Shown here in pieces: positions 1 to 7,176 of a DNA stretch of 13,336 nucleotides. The notes under the pieces are model-generated. The model was not told the DNA's origin and did no database searches. It saw only the letters and a program-made list of their open reading frames with translations. This DNA comes from Erysipelotrichia bacterium (lineage in GTDB: Bacteria; Bacillota_I; Bacilli_A; Erysipelotrichales; Erysipelotrichaceae), in the NCBI GenBank assembly GCA_009916335.1, contig SAAR01000067.1, positions 1-13,336 of the forward strand, read 5' to 3'. How positions within the stretch are numbered: position 1 is the first letter of the stretch; every line of letters begins with the position of its first letter. The position numbers and the translations under genes are program-made.

Positions 1-2
1 TA

Positions 3-845
3 CACCTATCCATGGAACTTGGCGGCACCACCACATTTAAAGATTTTGACGGCCGCGGCGCTTCCCGAGAATTTGGTGATAATTTGATGAGCATTACAGC
101 AGGTCTATCAGTGACCCTTGGTAAGAATGGTTGGAAAAAGGTTGTGGATGCCAAACCTTATATGAAGCAGAATGATTGGTTTATGGCTTACTCGCATTCT
201 ATGGATGCTCGCCATAAACAGGATGCAAAGGCACTGGCAGAGATGCGAAAGATTCTGGAAATTGAAGGTCTGTTGGATTATTACAGTGGTAATGACGACA
301 AACATAAACAAGCTCGCACTCATCCAAAGAACGACTACAATGGTCTAAATTCATTGATGGCACGAATTGGTAAAGGCAAGGACGCCTTATCAAAGTCTCA
401 TGGTGCTACTAACCACAAGAAACAGAACCTTGGTGATGGCAGTTCTACCAAGCCTTCCGATGGAGAGTTATGGAATGAATATCTACTTGCGATGAACAAC
501 AATCGAGCGTGTATCGGTTCGCCAATCTACTTCTTTTTCAAGATAGATACCAGTGAACTTACCGACCGCAGTCAGCTAATCAATCTGGATGAGATTGCTC
601 GTGTTGCCAAGAAATACGACTTGCGTATTCGTATCACCGGCGCAGCTGACGATGCAACTGGAACGGAAACTCGTAACAATGAATTGAGTAGTATTCGTGC
701 TCAGTACATTTACAAGCAGTTTGTTTCAAAAGGTCTAAATGCTGATTATATTGCTCAAGTATCCGTTGGCGGAATCAATGATTTCAAGCCAATTGAGGGT
801 AATAGATTCACGAAAGTGGAACTATTCTTCGAGCCGAACAACTAA
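3..845 (+). CDS. OmpA-family outer-membrane/peptidoglycan-binding protein (5' partial)
   Basis: The reading frame is open from base 3 through the first ATG at 12, and the residues before that ATG fit the end of an outer-membrane barrel. I therefore treat the gene as cut by the window edge and the ATG as internal. Counting from that methionine, residues 1-45 look like the last beta strands of a barrel (SITAGLSVTLG). Residues 50-165 are a polar, helical linker. Residues 172-274 are an OmpA C-terminal domain, with the aspartates of GAADDATGT (213/214) and the arginine of LSSIRA (229) at the usual peptidoglycan-contact positions, and the conserved NR at 264-265. The family ties the outer membrane to the cell wall. 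The gene ends in its own terminator. Its G+C is clearly higher than the operon that follows (29/60 in bases 181-240), so I regard it as backbone. Confidence 0.85.
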   Translation, partial: HLSMELGGTTTFKDFDGRGASREFGDNLMSITAGLSVTLGKNGWKKVVDAKPYMKQNDWFMAYSHSMDARHKQDAKALAEMRKILEIEGLLDYYSGNDDKHKQARTHPKNDYNGLNSLMARIGKGKDALSKSHGATNHKKQNLGDGSSTKPSDGELWNEYLLAMNNNRACIGSPIYFFFKIDTSELTDRSQLINLDEIARVAKKYDLRIRITGAADDATGTETRNNELSSIRAQYIYKQFVSKGLNADYIAQVSVGGINDFKPIEGNRFTKVELFFEPNN

Positions 846-877
846 GGCATTGTTTTTTAATTAATCTTTTGTAACGG

Positions 878-911
878 GAGCTTGTCTGTGAAGACAGGCT
901 CTTGCTTTTTT
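878..911 (+). terminator. Rho-independent terminator after the OmpA-like gene
   Basis: The 10-bp arms are 878-887 and 892-901 (AGACAGGCTC on the right), with one G-T wobble and a GTGA tetraloop. They are followed by TTGC and six T residues (906-911). The hairpin lies 33 bases after the OmpA stop and separates that gene from the operon promoter downstream. Confidence 0.85.
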
Positions 912-953
912 ATTATTTTCTGCTTAAAATGTATGCTTTATAACATAAAAAAC

Positions 954-981
954 TAATTATGCAAGTATTTTAGCATAATTA
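954..981 (+). promoter_or_regulatory. Perfect inverted repeat, candidate operator
   Basis: TAATTATGC (954-962) and GCATAATTA (973-981) are perfect reverse complements separated by 10 bases. The repeat lies about 20 bases upstream of the promoter elements and 77 bases before the XRE regulator start. Dyads of this size and spacing are typical binding sites for dimeric HTH regulators, so autoregulation by the first gene product is the simplest reading. There is no T-tract after it, so it is not a terminator. The role is inferred; the symmetry is seen directly. Confidence 0.5.
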
Positions 982-1000
982 TGAAGATAGTTGAAAAATG

Positions 1001-1033
1001 TTTAATGGGTTTGGCTAATTATCATTATCTTTG
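1001..1033 (+). promoter_or_regulatory. Bacteroides-type promoter for the operon
   Basis: TATCTTTG at 1026-1033 matches the Bacteroides -7 consensus TAnnTTTG exactly. TTTA at 1001-1004 is a weak candidate -33 element with 21 bases between the two. A TTTG at 1010-1013 is a better word but too close. Transcription would start around 1040, leaving a short A/T-rich leader before the ATG at 1058. I see no other good match to this consensus in the gaps between the following genes, which fits one long transcript. Confidence 0.6.
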
Positions 1034-1057
1034 CGTCAAATTCAATTTTTTAATAAA

Positions 1058-1297
1058 ATGGCAGAGATAAACAGATTAAAAATTGTACTTATTGAAAAGA
1101 AAAAAACTAGTAAGTGGTTAGCAGAAACTTTAGGTAAAGATCCAGCAACTGTTTCTAAATGGTGTACAAACACCTCTCAACCAAGCATTGAGACTTTTTT
1201 GGAGATTGCTAGACTCTTAAACGTTGATATTAAGGATTTATTGATTTTAACATCAATTTCAAATTCGACAACTCAACTTACAAATTTGAATGAGTAA
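1058..1297 (+). CDS. XRE/Cro-type HTH transcriptional regulator
   Basis: A 79-residue DNA-binding protein consisting almost only of one Cro/C1-type helix-turn-helix. Residues 17-38 (TSKWLAETLGKDPATVSKWC) form the HTH, with the recognition helix around 28-36, followed by the usual helices SIETFLEIARLLNVDIKDLL. Small Bacteroidota proteins of this kind often control restriction, defence or toxin loci. I chose the ATG at 1058. A longer in-frame version from TTG at 1031 would start inside the TATCTTTG promoter box and add nine residues that are not part of the fold. The stop is 2 bases from the next start. It probably binds its own promoter region, where a perfect inverted repeat lies at 954-981. 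The family call is firm; the target and role are inferred. Confidence 0.88.
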   Translation: MAEINRLKIVLIEKKKTSKWLAETLGKDPATVSKWCTNTSQPSIETFLEIARLLNVDIKDLLILTSISNSTTQLTNLNE

Positions 1298-1299
1298 CT

Positions 1300-1716
1300 A
1301 TGTTAACAGGCAATATTAATTGGAAAAGTATCCTTAAGGATATCTATTGTCCGACTATTGGATCCTTATGGGTTGCTCCAAATGGCATTTGGAATAATTC
1401 TTTCGCTCATAATAAAGCCTCAGAGGAATTTCATCCTTCTGTTGTTGGCAGAGTATATGATGATAATACTAAATGTTGGGTTATACCAGGTACATCGAAA
1501 GAATACAATAAAGGTTCAAGTGTGTTTCGTACAAAAATTGCCCCAGATGACCCAAACTGCCCATACTCCCATTTCCTTATCAAACTTAGAATGACTTATA
1601 ATTCAAAAGATATTCTAAGCCTACAACGAGGTTGGAATGGAATAGATTCTCTGAGTGATACTCAGGTAGAAGAATTAAAATTACAGATTAAATTTAGCTT
1701 AGGAATCAATGTTTAA
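1300..1716 (+). CDS. Small MazF/PemK-like protein (putative)
   Basis: A 138-residue protein with no signal peptide or membrane segment. Several features recall the SH3-like barrel of MazF/PemK: FHPSVVGRV near residues 44-52 at the place of the family's RPVVVVS strand, a WVIPGTS strand with serine/threonine, and a C-terminal pattern SHFLIKLRM followed by LQRGWNGIDSLSDTQVEELK and an LGI ending. That ending matches the usual 'G.L...q..el...i...LGI' close of the family. MazF proteins are usually mRNA-cutting toxins, but I cannot confirm the catalytic arginine, so this one may be an inactive or regulatory derivative. It starts 2 bases after the XRE gene and its last 8 bases overlap the next start, so it is translated with the regulator module. 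The family assignment is by eye and moderate at best. Confidence 0.5.
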   Translation: MLTGNINWKSILKDIYCPTIGSLWVAPNGIWNNSFAHNKASEEFHPSVVGRVYDDNTKCWVIPGTSKEYNKGSSVFRTKIAPDDPNCPYSHFLIKLRMTYNSKDILSLQRGWNGIDSLSDTQVEELKLQIKFSLGINV

Positions 1717-2641
1717 AGTGAAATTTTTATTGGAGCTAATTTCTGGTAAGTTGTCAGAAGAAGGATATGCTAATATTCTAGGCTCAATTGCTGCTATGGT
1801 TAGAAGTCATCATTGGAAAAAAACGATTATTGTTTCTTCTAACTCAGACGAGGAATGGAGTGATGAAGATATAAGAGAATTATCTCACATGTATTTCGAA
1901 TGGATTATAGCTAATAATAAATTGAAATATATAAACAAAATATCGCATGATTACATTTCTTACTATTTTACTCAAATGTTGGTCTCATTTGTGGCAAATA
2001 AAATAAAAGAAGAACAGCAAAAGACTGGTATAAGTTTTCAGAAATGTTTGGAGCTAGTTAAAATTATATGTGAGGAAGAGTACGAACATAGTATTATTTC
2101 CAGGAAAAACTATGTCAAGGCATTAGATTGTTGCTCTGAAAAGATAATTGAAGAAGTTGATGACATTATTAAATACATGCCACATATACCTGTCAATGAA
2201 AGTACACGTCAATTTAAGCCTATTGTAAAGATGGCTATTGAAGATGTCTTGATGAGTGCAGACGGATACTTATCGATTGAAAATCTATGCAAGGCTATAT
2301 TTAAACTATTTGATCAAAGTGCACTCTCCATCAATTCACCCGAAAATAGCACAATAGATCAAATTGCAGATGATTCGAAATATACTTTTGCTATTAATAA
2401 AATATTATCAGGTCTCAGTAAAAGCGATGCTATGATGTTCGTAGAGTATATTTTTCAAGACCATGGGCAGGTTTCTTTGGCTGAAATTGCTTATAAATAT
2501 GGTTTGGCAAAAAGCTCTGTACATAAAAAAATAGAAAACTTTAAAAATAAAATATTCTCTGTATATATCCCTGAAAATGAAAATGATGGAGTGATGTTCC
2601 TCCAGAAACTTGCACAATCTTTGGACGAAATTGCTAAGTAG
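1709..2641 (+). CDS. Sigma-70-like protein with C-terminal HTH (region 4-like)
   Basis: A 310-residue soluble protein. Residues 253-284 (GQVSLAEIAYKYGLAKSSVH and the helix after it) form a clear sigma region 4-type helix-turn-helix, preceded by a helix (residues 236-250) like those in sigma factors. Residues 50-102 (DEDIRELSHMYFEWIIANNK, then an ISYYFTQMLVSFVANKI helix) resemble region 2, the core-polymerase and -10 binding part. The gap between these parts, about 150 residues, is much longer than in ECF sigma factors (usually 160-200 residues in all). It may therefore be an unusual group or a derived DNA-binding protein. The start overlaps the preceding gene by 8 bases (ATGTTTAA), indicating translational coupling. 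Its likely job is control of this operon or of partner genes. The HTH is well supported; the region 2 match is weaker. Confidence 0.6.
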   Translation: MFKVKFLLELISGKLSEEGYANILGSIAAMVRSHHWKKTIIVSSNSDEEWSDEDIRELSHMYFEWIIANNKLKYINKISHDYISYYFTQMLVSFVANKIKEEQQKTGISFQKCLELVKIICEEEYEHSIISRKNYVKALDCCSEKIIEEVDDIIKYMPHIPVNESTRQFKPIVKMAIEDVLMSADGYLSIENLCKAIFKLFDQSALSINSPENSTIDQIADDSKYTFAINKILSGLSKSDAMMFVEYIFQDHGQVSLAEIAYKYGLAKSSVHKKIENFKNKIFSVYIPENENDGVMFLQKLAQSLDEIAK

Positions 2642-2674
2642 GAGTATTATTAGTATGAAACGAAACTTTAAAAT

Positions 2675-3631
2675 ATGAATACAATTAATGACTTCTTGGA
2701 AAAGCCAATTACCCAGGAATCGCAAATGATAAAATTGGATATGGACGGCCTAGGACAACTCAACACGTTGTTCTTAAACGGTAATGTTTCCATGCCCTCG
2801 TTTATGGGTGTTTCACCCAAAATAAAGAAAAATCAGATTTGGTCAGTAAAATTTGAATATCTTGATTATGAGGGTGAGCAAAAAAAATCAAAACATCCAA
2901 TAATGGTGTTGCTAACAAGTGATTGTGAGGATTTGGATAATGAAACGCAATTCGTACGTGGATGTCCGATTTCGCCATTTACTGAGATGGCAGCTGATAA
3001 TGAACAAAAATGTGATGATCCGTCAATTGTTGGTTTCCCTTTTATTGTAGAAACGTGGAATGAGCAACCTATGTTGACAGATATTTTAGAGAAATATGTT
3101 GCAGATTTTTATGCAGATGTTAGAGAAATACCTTGTAATTTAAATCAAGAGCAACAGAGATTTAGAGAGATTGAGATTTCAAATGCATTGTTTCTTAATA
3201 ACTCTGTATCAGCATACATTAAAGAATTGGAAAGAAGCAATAATTTTTCGTTTTCCGTAGATGTTTCATTTGCTGATTACATTAGAACAAAACATATGCC
3301 ACAGTTCAATCTTGAGAATCCAAATCTTGTCGAACTTCCTATTGGTGAAGAATATGCTACAGCTGCAAAAACAGGAAATTTATTAACAGATAATGATTGC
3401 ATAGATTTTGAGACCGAAAATTTACCTTTTAGAATAGAAATAAGAAAAAAAAGAATTGGGTTTGTTATCACAATCATCCCAAAACTTGAAGTGTGTCTTA
3501 AAAGTGGTTCTGGAGAGGAAATTATAGGTTCGTCAAATACAGAAAGAGTTGTCTTCAACAACTTAAAGAAGGGCCTTTATACAATTGCAAGTCCCTTGTC
3601 AAATGAAATAATAACAGTTAGATTAAAATAA
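2675..3631 (+). CDS. MazF-like N-terminal domain protein with beta-rich C-terminus (putative)
   Basis: A 318-residue protein, not recognised as a named family. Residues 48-145 look like a second SH3-like barrel of MazF/PemK type: KKNQIWSVKF, then KHPIMVLLTSD, FVRGCPISPFTEMA, and SIVGFPFIVETWNEQPML. The order of strands (opening 'Q.W.V', 'hP.mVL', 'v..cPIs') follows that family, but the insert and the end are unlike classical toxins. Residues 155-245 are mixed and polar. Residues 250-318 are beta-rich (FVITIIPKLEVCL, VVFNNLKKGLYTI), like a small Ig-like or carboxypeptidase-regulatory-type sandwich. It sits 33 bases after the sigma-like gene and 5 bases before the large ATPase. One reading is a partner or antagonist of the sigma-like protein; another is an effector. 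I cannot decide between them. Confidence 0.45.
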   Translation: MNTINDFLEKPITQESQMIKLDMDGLGQLNTLFLNGNVSMPSFMGVSPKIKKNQIWSVKFEYLDYEGEQKKSKHPIMVLLTSDCEDLDNETQFVRGCPISPFTEMAADNEQKCDDPSIVGFPFIVETWNEQPMLTDILEKYVADFYADVREIPCNLNQEQQRFREIEISNALFLNNSVSAYIKELERSNNFSFSVDVSFADYIRTKHMPQFNLENPNLVELPIGEEYATAAKTGNLLTDNDCIDFETENLPFRIEIRKKRIGFVITIIPKLEVCLKSGSGEEIIGSSNTERVVFNNLKKGLYTIASPLSNEIITVRLK

Positions 3632-3636
3632 AAAAC

Positions 3637-6600
3637 ATGTCATATATTCCTTTAATAAAAAAAGTAAAATGGGTTGATTTGAGTGATGAACATCAAAGGC
3701 TCAGAGAAACAGTAGAAAAAGACCTAAAAAAAGCTTGCGTAGAGGATGGTAATATTCAACCTATCATGCTTCAGGGAGCTTTTGGAATAGGCAAATCTAC
3801 TACACTTTATTATTTATTTCATTATGGGTGGGAGATTTTAAAAACGCCTACGTTTTATTTGCCTTTGGCTAAAATAGTAGACAAGGTTAAGGAAAAAGCG
3901 TTACAAGCAGAGTCCGGTAAGGTCGAGAATAACCAATTGAGTGTAATTATCGGCAATTTGATAAATGAACAAATCGAAATCCTAACTAATCAAAATTGGG
4001 ACGAAATTTATGATATTGACTTCCCTGAGTTTAAAGGGAAAGACGATTCTTCAAAGCTCAGTTTGTCAGAATATCTTAAAGGATTTCAGCCTGTAAAATT
4101 AGATATAGATAAAGGTGATTCAGCATTTTCTTTCGATAATATAACTTTTTCAGAAAGTGTAATAAGAGAAGCAATGAGTAGCCATAGAACTCCATTACTT
4201 CTTGTAGATGAATTTGAGTCAAAATTCTACGAATTAAAACGATTTGTAGAATCATCTGGTGGTGGAATTTTAAGAGAATTGTTTGATCAAATTGTTCAAT
4301 CTAAGCCTTTTATGTTGGTTATTGGAAATGGCCCAGCATCAGGTTATGAGGTTGCTAAAGAAAAAGGAACTGGTGGAAATAATGACAGTGAAACTGCTGC
4401 AAATAGACGACTTAAAACCATACCTATTCCTTTCCCAACAGTAGATTTGCTAAAACGAAAATTTATGAAAAACTGCTCAAATGGGTATGTGAATTTCATT
4501 TGGTGGATGTCTCGCTGTCGTCCTGGCCACATTCAAAAGTTATGGGATGCTATCGATTACAAGTCTTTTAAACTATATAATTCCTCTGATTTTATTACAA
4601 GGGATATATTTAACGAACCTATAGATGAAAGTGGAGAAGACGTAAAATATCTAAAAACAAATTTCTTTAATAGTCTTGATAGTTATATTTTTCCAATAGT
4701 TAATAAGCTATTGTTAGAATTTGAGCCTCAGATAATAAAATTAGAAGACAATTACAAAAATGCTTTAAAGGACTCTGAAAACGCTACTAACTTCTATTGT
4801 GGTGATGAACTTGTTAATGTTGAGAAGGAATTGTTACCTGCAACAAAAGATGACATTTGTCAATATCTCAACAAATGTAACTCAGAGGGTAAATATACTA
4901 GTGTAAACTACCTTAAAAATTTGAACAAATACTTTAGTTATATCCTTTTAGCTTGCGCTGATTCTAATGGCAATATGGTCTTTAATACATCTTGCAAGGA
5001 TGAAGAAAGCGCCCTGTCAGATACATTCTTAATTCCTATGTTGGAGCTTACATATGATTTTATTAGTCAATATGAGGATGCTGATGATTATGTTGTAAAA
5101 GAAACAAAGGATTTTATTTTAGATTGTACAAAATATATTGAAAGATCTACAAAGAATGATAATATCCCAGAGAATTTTCCTTCGTTAAACGGAATGTTCT
5201 CAGGATTCAAAATTGGTAAACAAAAGGTAGGTTCTGATTGTTATATCCAATTTTCATTACGTGCGGTTAGAGAAATTATAGAACAGCCTATTGGTTCACC
5301 GTCACTTAAATACAAGGATATAAGTCTACAAGCAAAATTGTCAGAAGTCAATCTCCGTCAAGGTGTTCTTTTATCTAATTATGATAAGGACGATAGAGTT
5401 GTATTTATACCAATTCTTGAAGAATCAATGTTGGATGATTATATATTACGTCTAAAAGAATATATCAAAGGCGTAACTGAAGGACTTCACAAAAGTGGCG
5501 AAAAAACACTTAGATTTGTTTACTTTCAGCAAAATGATAAGATTGATGACTTAATTACTGATGTTACAAGAAATGGAGACGACGAAATAGCAGTTGCTAA
5601 ATATAAAAAATTGACGTTTGAAGATTATAGTAATTATCAATTTAATTTTGGCGGGCAAATTTCTGACTTTATAGATTCTGTTGCTAAGATTGCTATTATC
5701 GGGTGTGCAAGTTGTGATTTATCTGATTATGCTGATGATGGTACCATTAGCATCAAATCTGTAATAGAAAAAATAAAAAGTAGAGAATGGACCAAACAAA
5801 AAGAGGTCATAAGAACAATTGAACACTATGAAAAATTAGTGTGCGAGGGGGATAATTCAGTACTTCGCAGAATCGAATCTGATTCGAAGAAGGAATATAA
5901 TGAAGTATTGGAAAATACAATTTGTAATTGTGATGATTATGCTTATAATATTACCTGTGATTTTACAAAGGCTCTTGATGAAACTGTTACTGACGAATTA
6001 AGTAAATATATCGGATTATATTATATTTTGGAAAAGGCAAAAAGCAAAACAAATGTTAGCGAGACCTTGTTTCAAGTTATGAAAACTGTAGGCAGTCGGA
6101 ATGCAGTTTTGTATCTTGCACCTAAAACTGACAATATAACAGAATCCTTGTATTTCAATCAGATATCAAGTATTATATCTAGTGAAGAAGCCAAAAATCT
6201 TATCCACAAATATGACAATAATGATAAATTAATTGAACGACTTACCAATTTTATGATAAGTATGAAAAATGATAATGTTGGTAATAGTTTAACTGATTTA
6301 CTGAATTTTATTCAATCTAAACTAAAGGATCATTGGATTGAAAAATACAATGAAAAGATGTCATACTACGGTTTTCAATCAGGCGAAATTTTGATGAAAT
6401 TATTATATTTAGATAATTGTGTAAAAGATATAGATTTAGGTGGAATTCGTATGGAACTTGCAGAAAGAATCAAGGAGAAGGAGCAAGAATTATTGTTAAC
6501 GAGAACTAATGTGTCCTCTGCTATTACATCTATAACGGAAATGCTTTATAGTCAAAGATATAGGAAAGAAAATTCTGATAATATGCCTTTCCATGCCTAT

Positions 6601-7176
6601 ACCAAAGAATTGCAGCGTGTTTCGGCTCTACTTAGTCAATGCAAAAAAATCCTTGATGAAGAAAACTCGAGTACGGCTGTATTGATTATAATTTGGTCTA
6701 TCGTGTGTAGAATCGCCAGTATATCTACTACTGCAACAATTCTTACCAATCAAATAGTAGGCATTCATACATCATTAAGCCAAAAAAAAATATATATCGA
6801 GGGCGAATACCAAACTCCAATAAATAATATTTACAAGGATCAACTTACTGCAAAGCTTATTGAATTTAATGAACAAGCAGTTAAGTATGAAGGTAATTTT
6901 TGCTGGTATCAATTTGCTAGACAGCTTACGCCTACGGTTGAAGCTTCAACGATATTTGACTCCAATCTAGTCCCAACACTAGAAAATACTTTAAAGCCTG
7001 AGGATGTTAAAAAATTTAATGATTATCTACAAGTTATGGTAAATACCCCTGGCTCGAAATATAAGAAGAAAATGGATGAAGTGTTAGATATCTGCAAAAA
7101 ATGTCAGGCAGAGTCTGACCAATACAAAAAGTTGTTGGGATATATTAATAATCTGCTAAATTTTGATGAGCAATGA
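3637..7176 (+). CDS. Large P-loop ATPase (AAA/STAND-like), 1179 aa
   Basis: The N-terminal 300 residues are a P-loop NTPase. Walker A is GAFGIGKST (47-55, K53) and Walker B is LLLVDEFE (187-194, D191/E192). A sensor-1 strand FMLVIGNGP follows (N231), then NRRLKTIPIPFP (256-267) with possible arginine fingers, and a sensor-2-like SRCRPGHIQKLW (292-303). This order suits an AAA/ORC- or STAND-type switch ATPase that acts on proteins rather than a helicase; I see no helicase motifs. The remaining 850 or so residues are mostly helical, with no TPR, LRR or WD repeat I can recognise. They could be a sensor and oligomerisation platform. Residues 1014-1036 are strikingly hydrophobic (AVLIIIWSIVC onward). 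The stop overlaps the next start by 4 bases (ATGA). The ATPase call is firm; the role as sensor or motor is inferred from context. Confidence 0.75.
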   Translation: MSYIPLIKKVKWVDLSDEHQRLRETVEKDLKKACVEDGNIQPIMLQGAFGIGKSTTLYYLFHYGWEILKTPTFYLPLAKIVDKVKEKALQAESGKVENNQLSVIIGNLINEQIEILTNQNWDEIYDIDFPEFKGKDDSSKLSLSEYLKGFQPVKLDIDKGDSAFSFDNITFSESVIREAMSSHRTPLLLVDEFESKFYELKRFVESSGGGILRELFDQIVQSKPFMLVIGNGPASGYEVAKEKGTGGNNDSETAANRRLKTIPIPFPTVDLLKRKFMKNCSNGYVNFIWWMSRCRPGHIQKLWDAIDYKSFKLYNSSDFITRDIFNEPIDESGEDVKYLKTNFFNSLDSYIFPIVNKLLLEFEPQIIKLEDNYKNALKDSENATNFYCGDELVNVEKELLPATKDDICQYLNKCNSEGKYTSVNYLKNLNKYFSYILLACADSNGNMVFNTSCKDEESALSDTFLIPMLELTYDFISQYEDADDYVVKETKDFILDCTKYIERSTKNDNIPENFPSLNGMFSGFKIGKQKVGSDCYIQFSLRAVREIIEQPIGSPSLKYKDISLQAKLSEVNLRQGVLLSNYDKDDRVVFIPILEESMLDDYILRLKEYIKGVTEGLHKSGEKTLRFVYFQQNDKIDDLITDVTRNGDDEIAVAKYKKLTFEDYSNYQFNFGGQISDFIDSVAKIAIIGCASCDLSDYADDGTISIKSVIEKIKSREWTKQKEVIRTIEHYEKLVCEGDNSVLRRIESDSKKEYNEVLENTICNCDDYAYNITCDFTKALDETVTDELSKYIGLYYILEKAKSKTNVSETLFQVMKTVGSRNAVLYLAPKTDNITESLYFNQISSIISSEEAKNLIHKYDNNDKLIERLTNFMISMKNDNVGNSLTDLLNFIQSKLKDHWIEKYNEKMSYYGFQSGEILMKLLYLDNCVKDIDLGGIRMELAERIKEKEQELLLTRTNVSSAITSITEMLYSQRYRKENSDNMPFHAYTKELQRVSALLSQCKKILDEENSSTAVLIIIWSIVCRIASISTTATILTNQIVGIHTSLSQKKIYIEGEYQTPINNIYKDQLTAKLIEFNEQAVKYEGNFCWYQFARQLTPTVEASTIFDSNLVPTLENTLKPEDVKKFNDYLQVMVNTPGSKYKKKMDEVLDICKKCQAESDQYKKLLGYINNLLNFDEQ

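Noticed and set aside
1010..1013. TTTG at 1010-1013 as the -33 promoter element.
   Set aside because: Only 12 bases separate it from the -7 box; Bacteroides promoters need about 19-21. The weaker TTTA at 1001-1004 fits better.
2408..2725. 105-residue minus-strand open frame across the end of the sigma-like gene.
   Set aside because: It is rich in Phe, Ile and Leu as expected for the reverse of A/T-rich coding DNA, and it spans the junction of two well-supported plus-strand genes.
3637..4600. The large ATPase as a helicase or a BREX-type BrxC protein.
   Set aside because: It has a single P-loop core without helicase motifs, and no BREX partner (methyltransferase, phosphatase-like PglZ) is present in the window.
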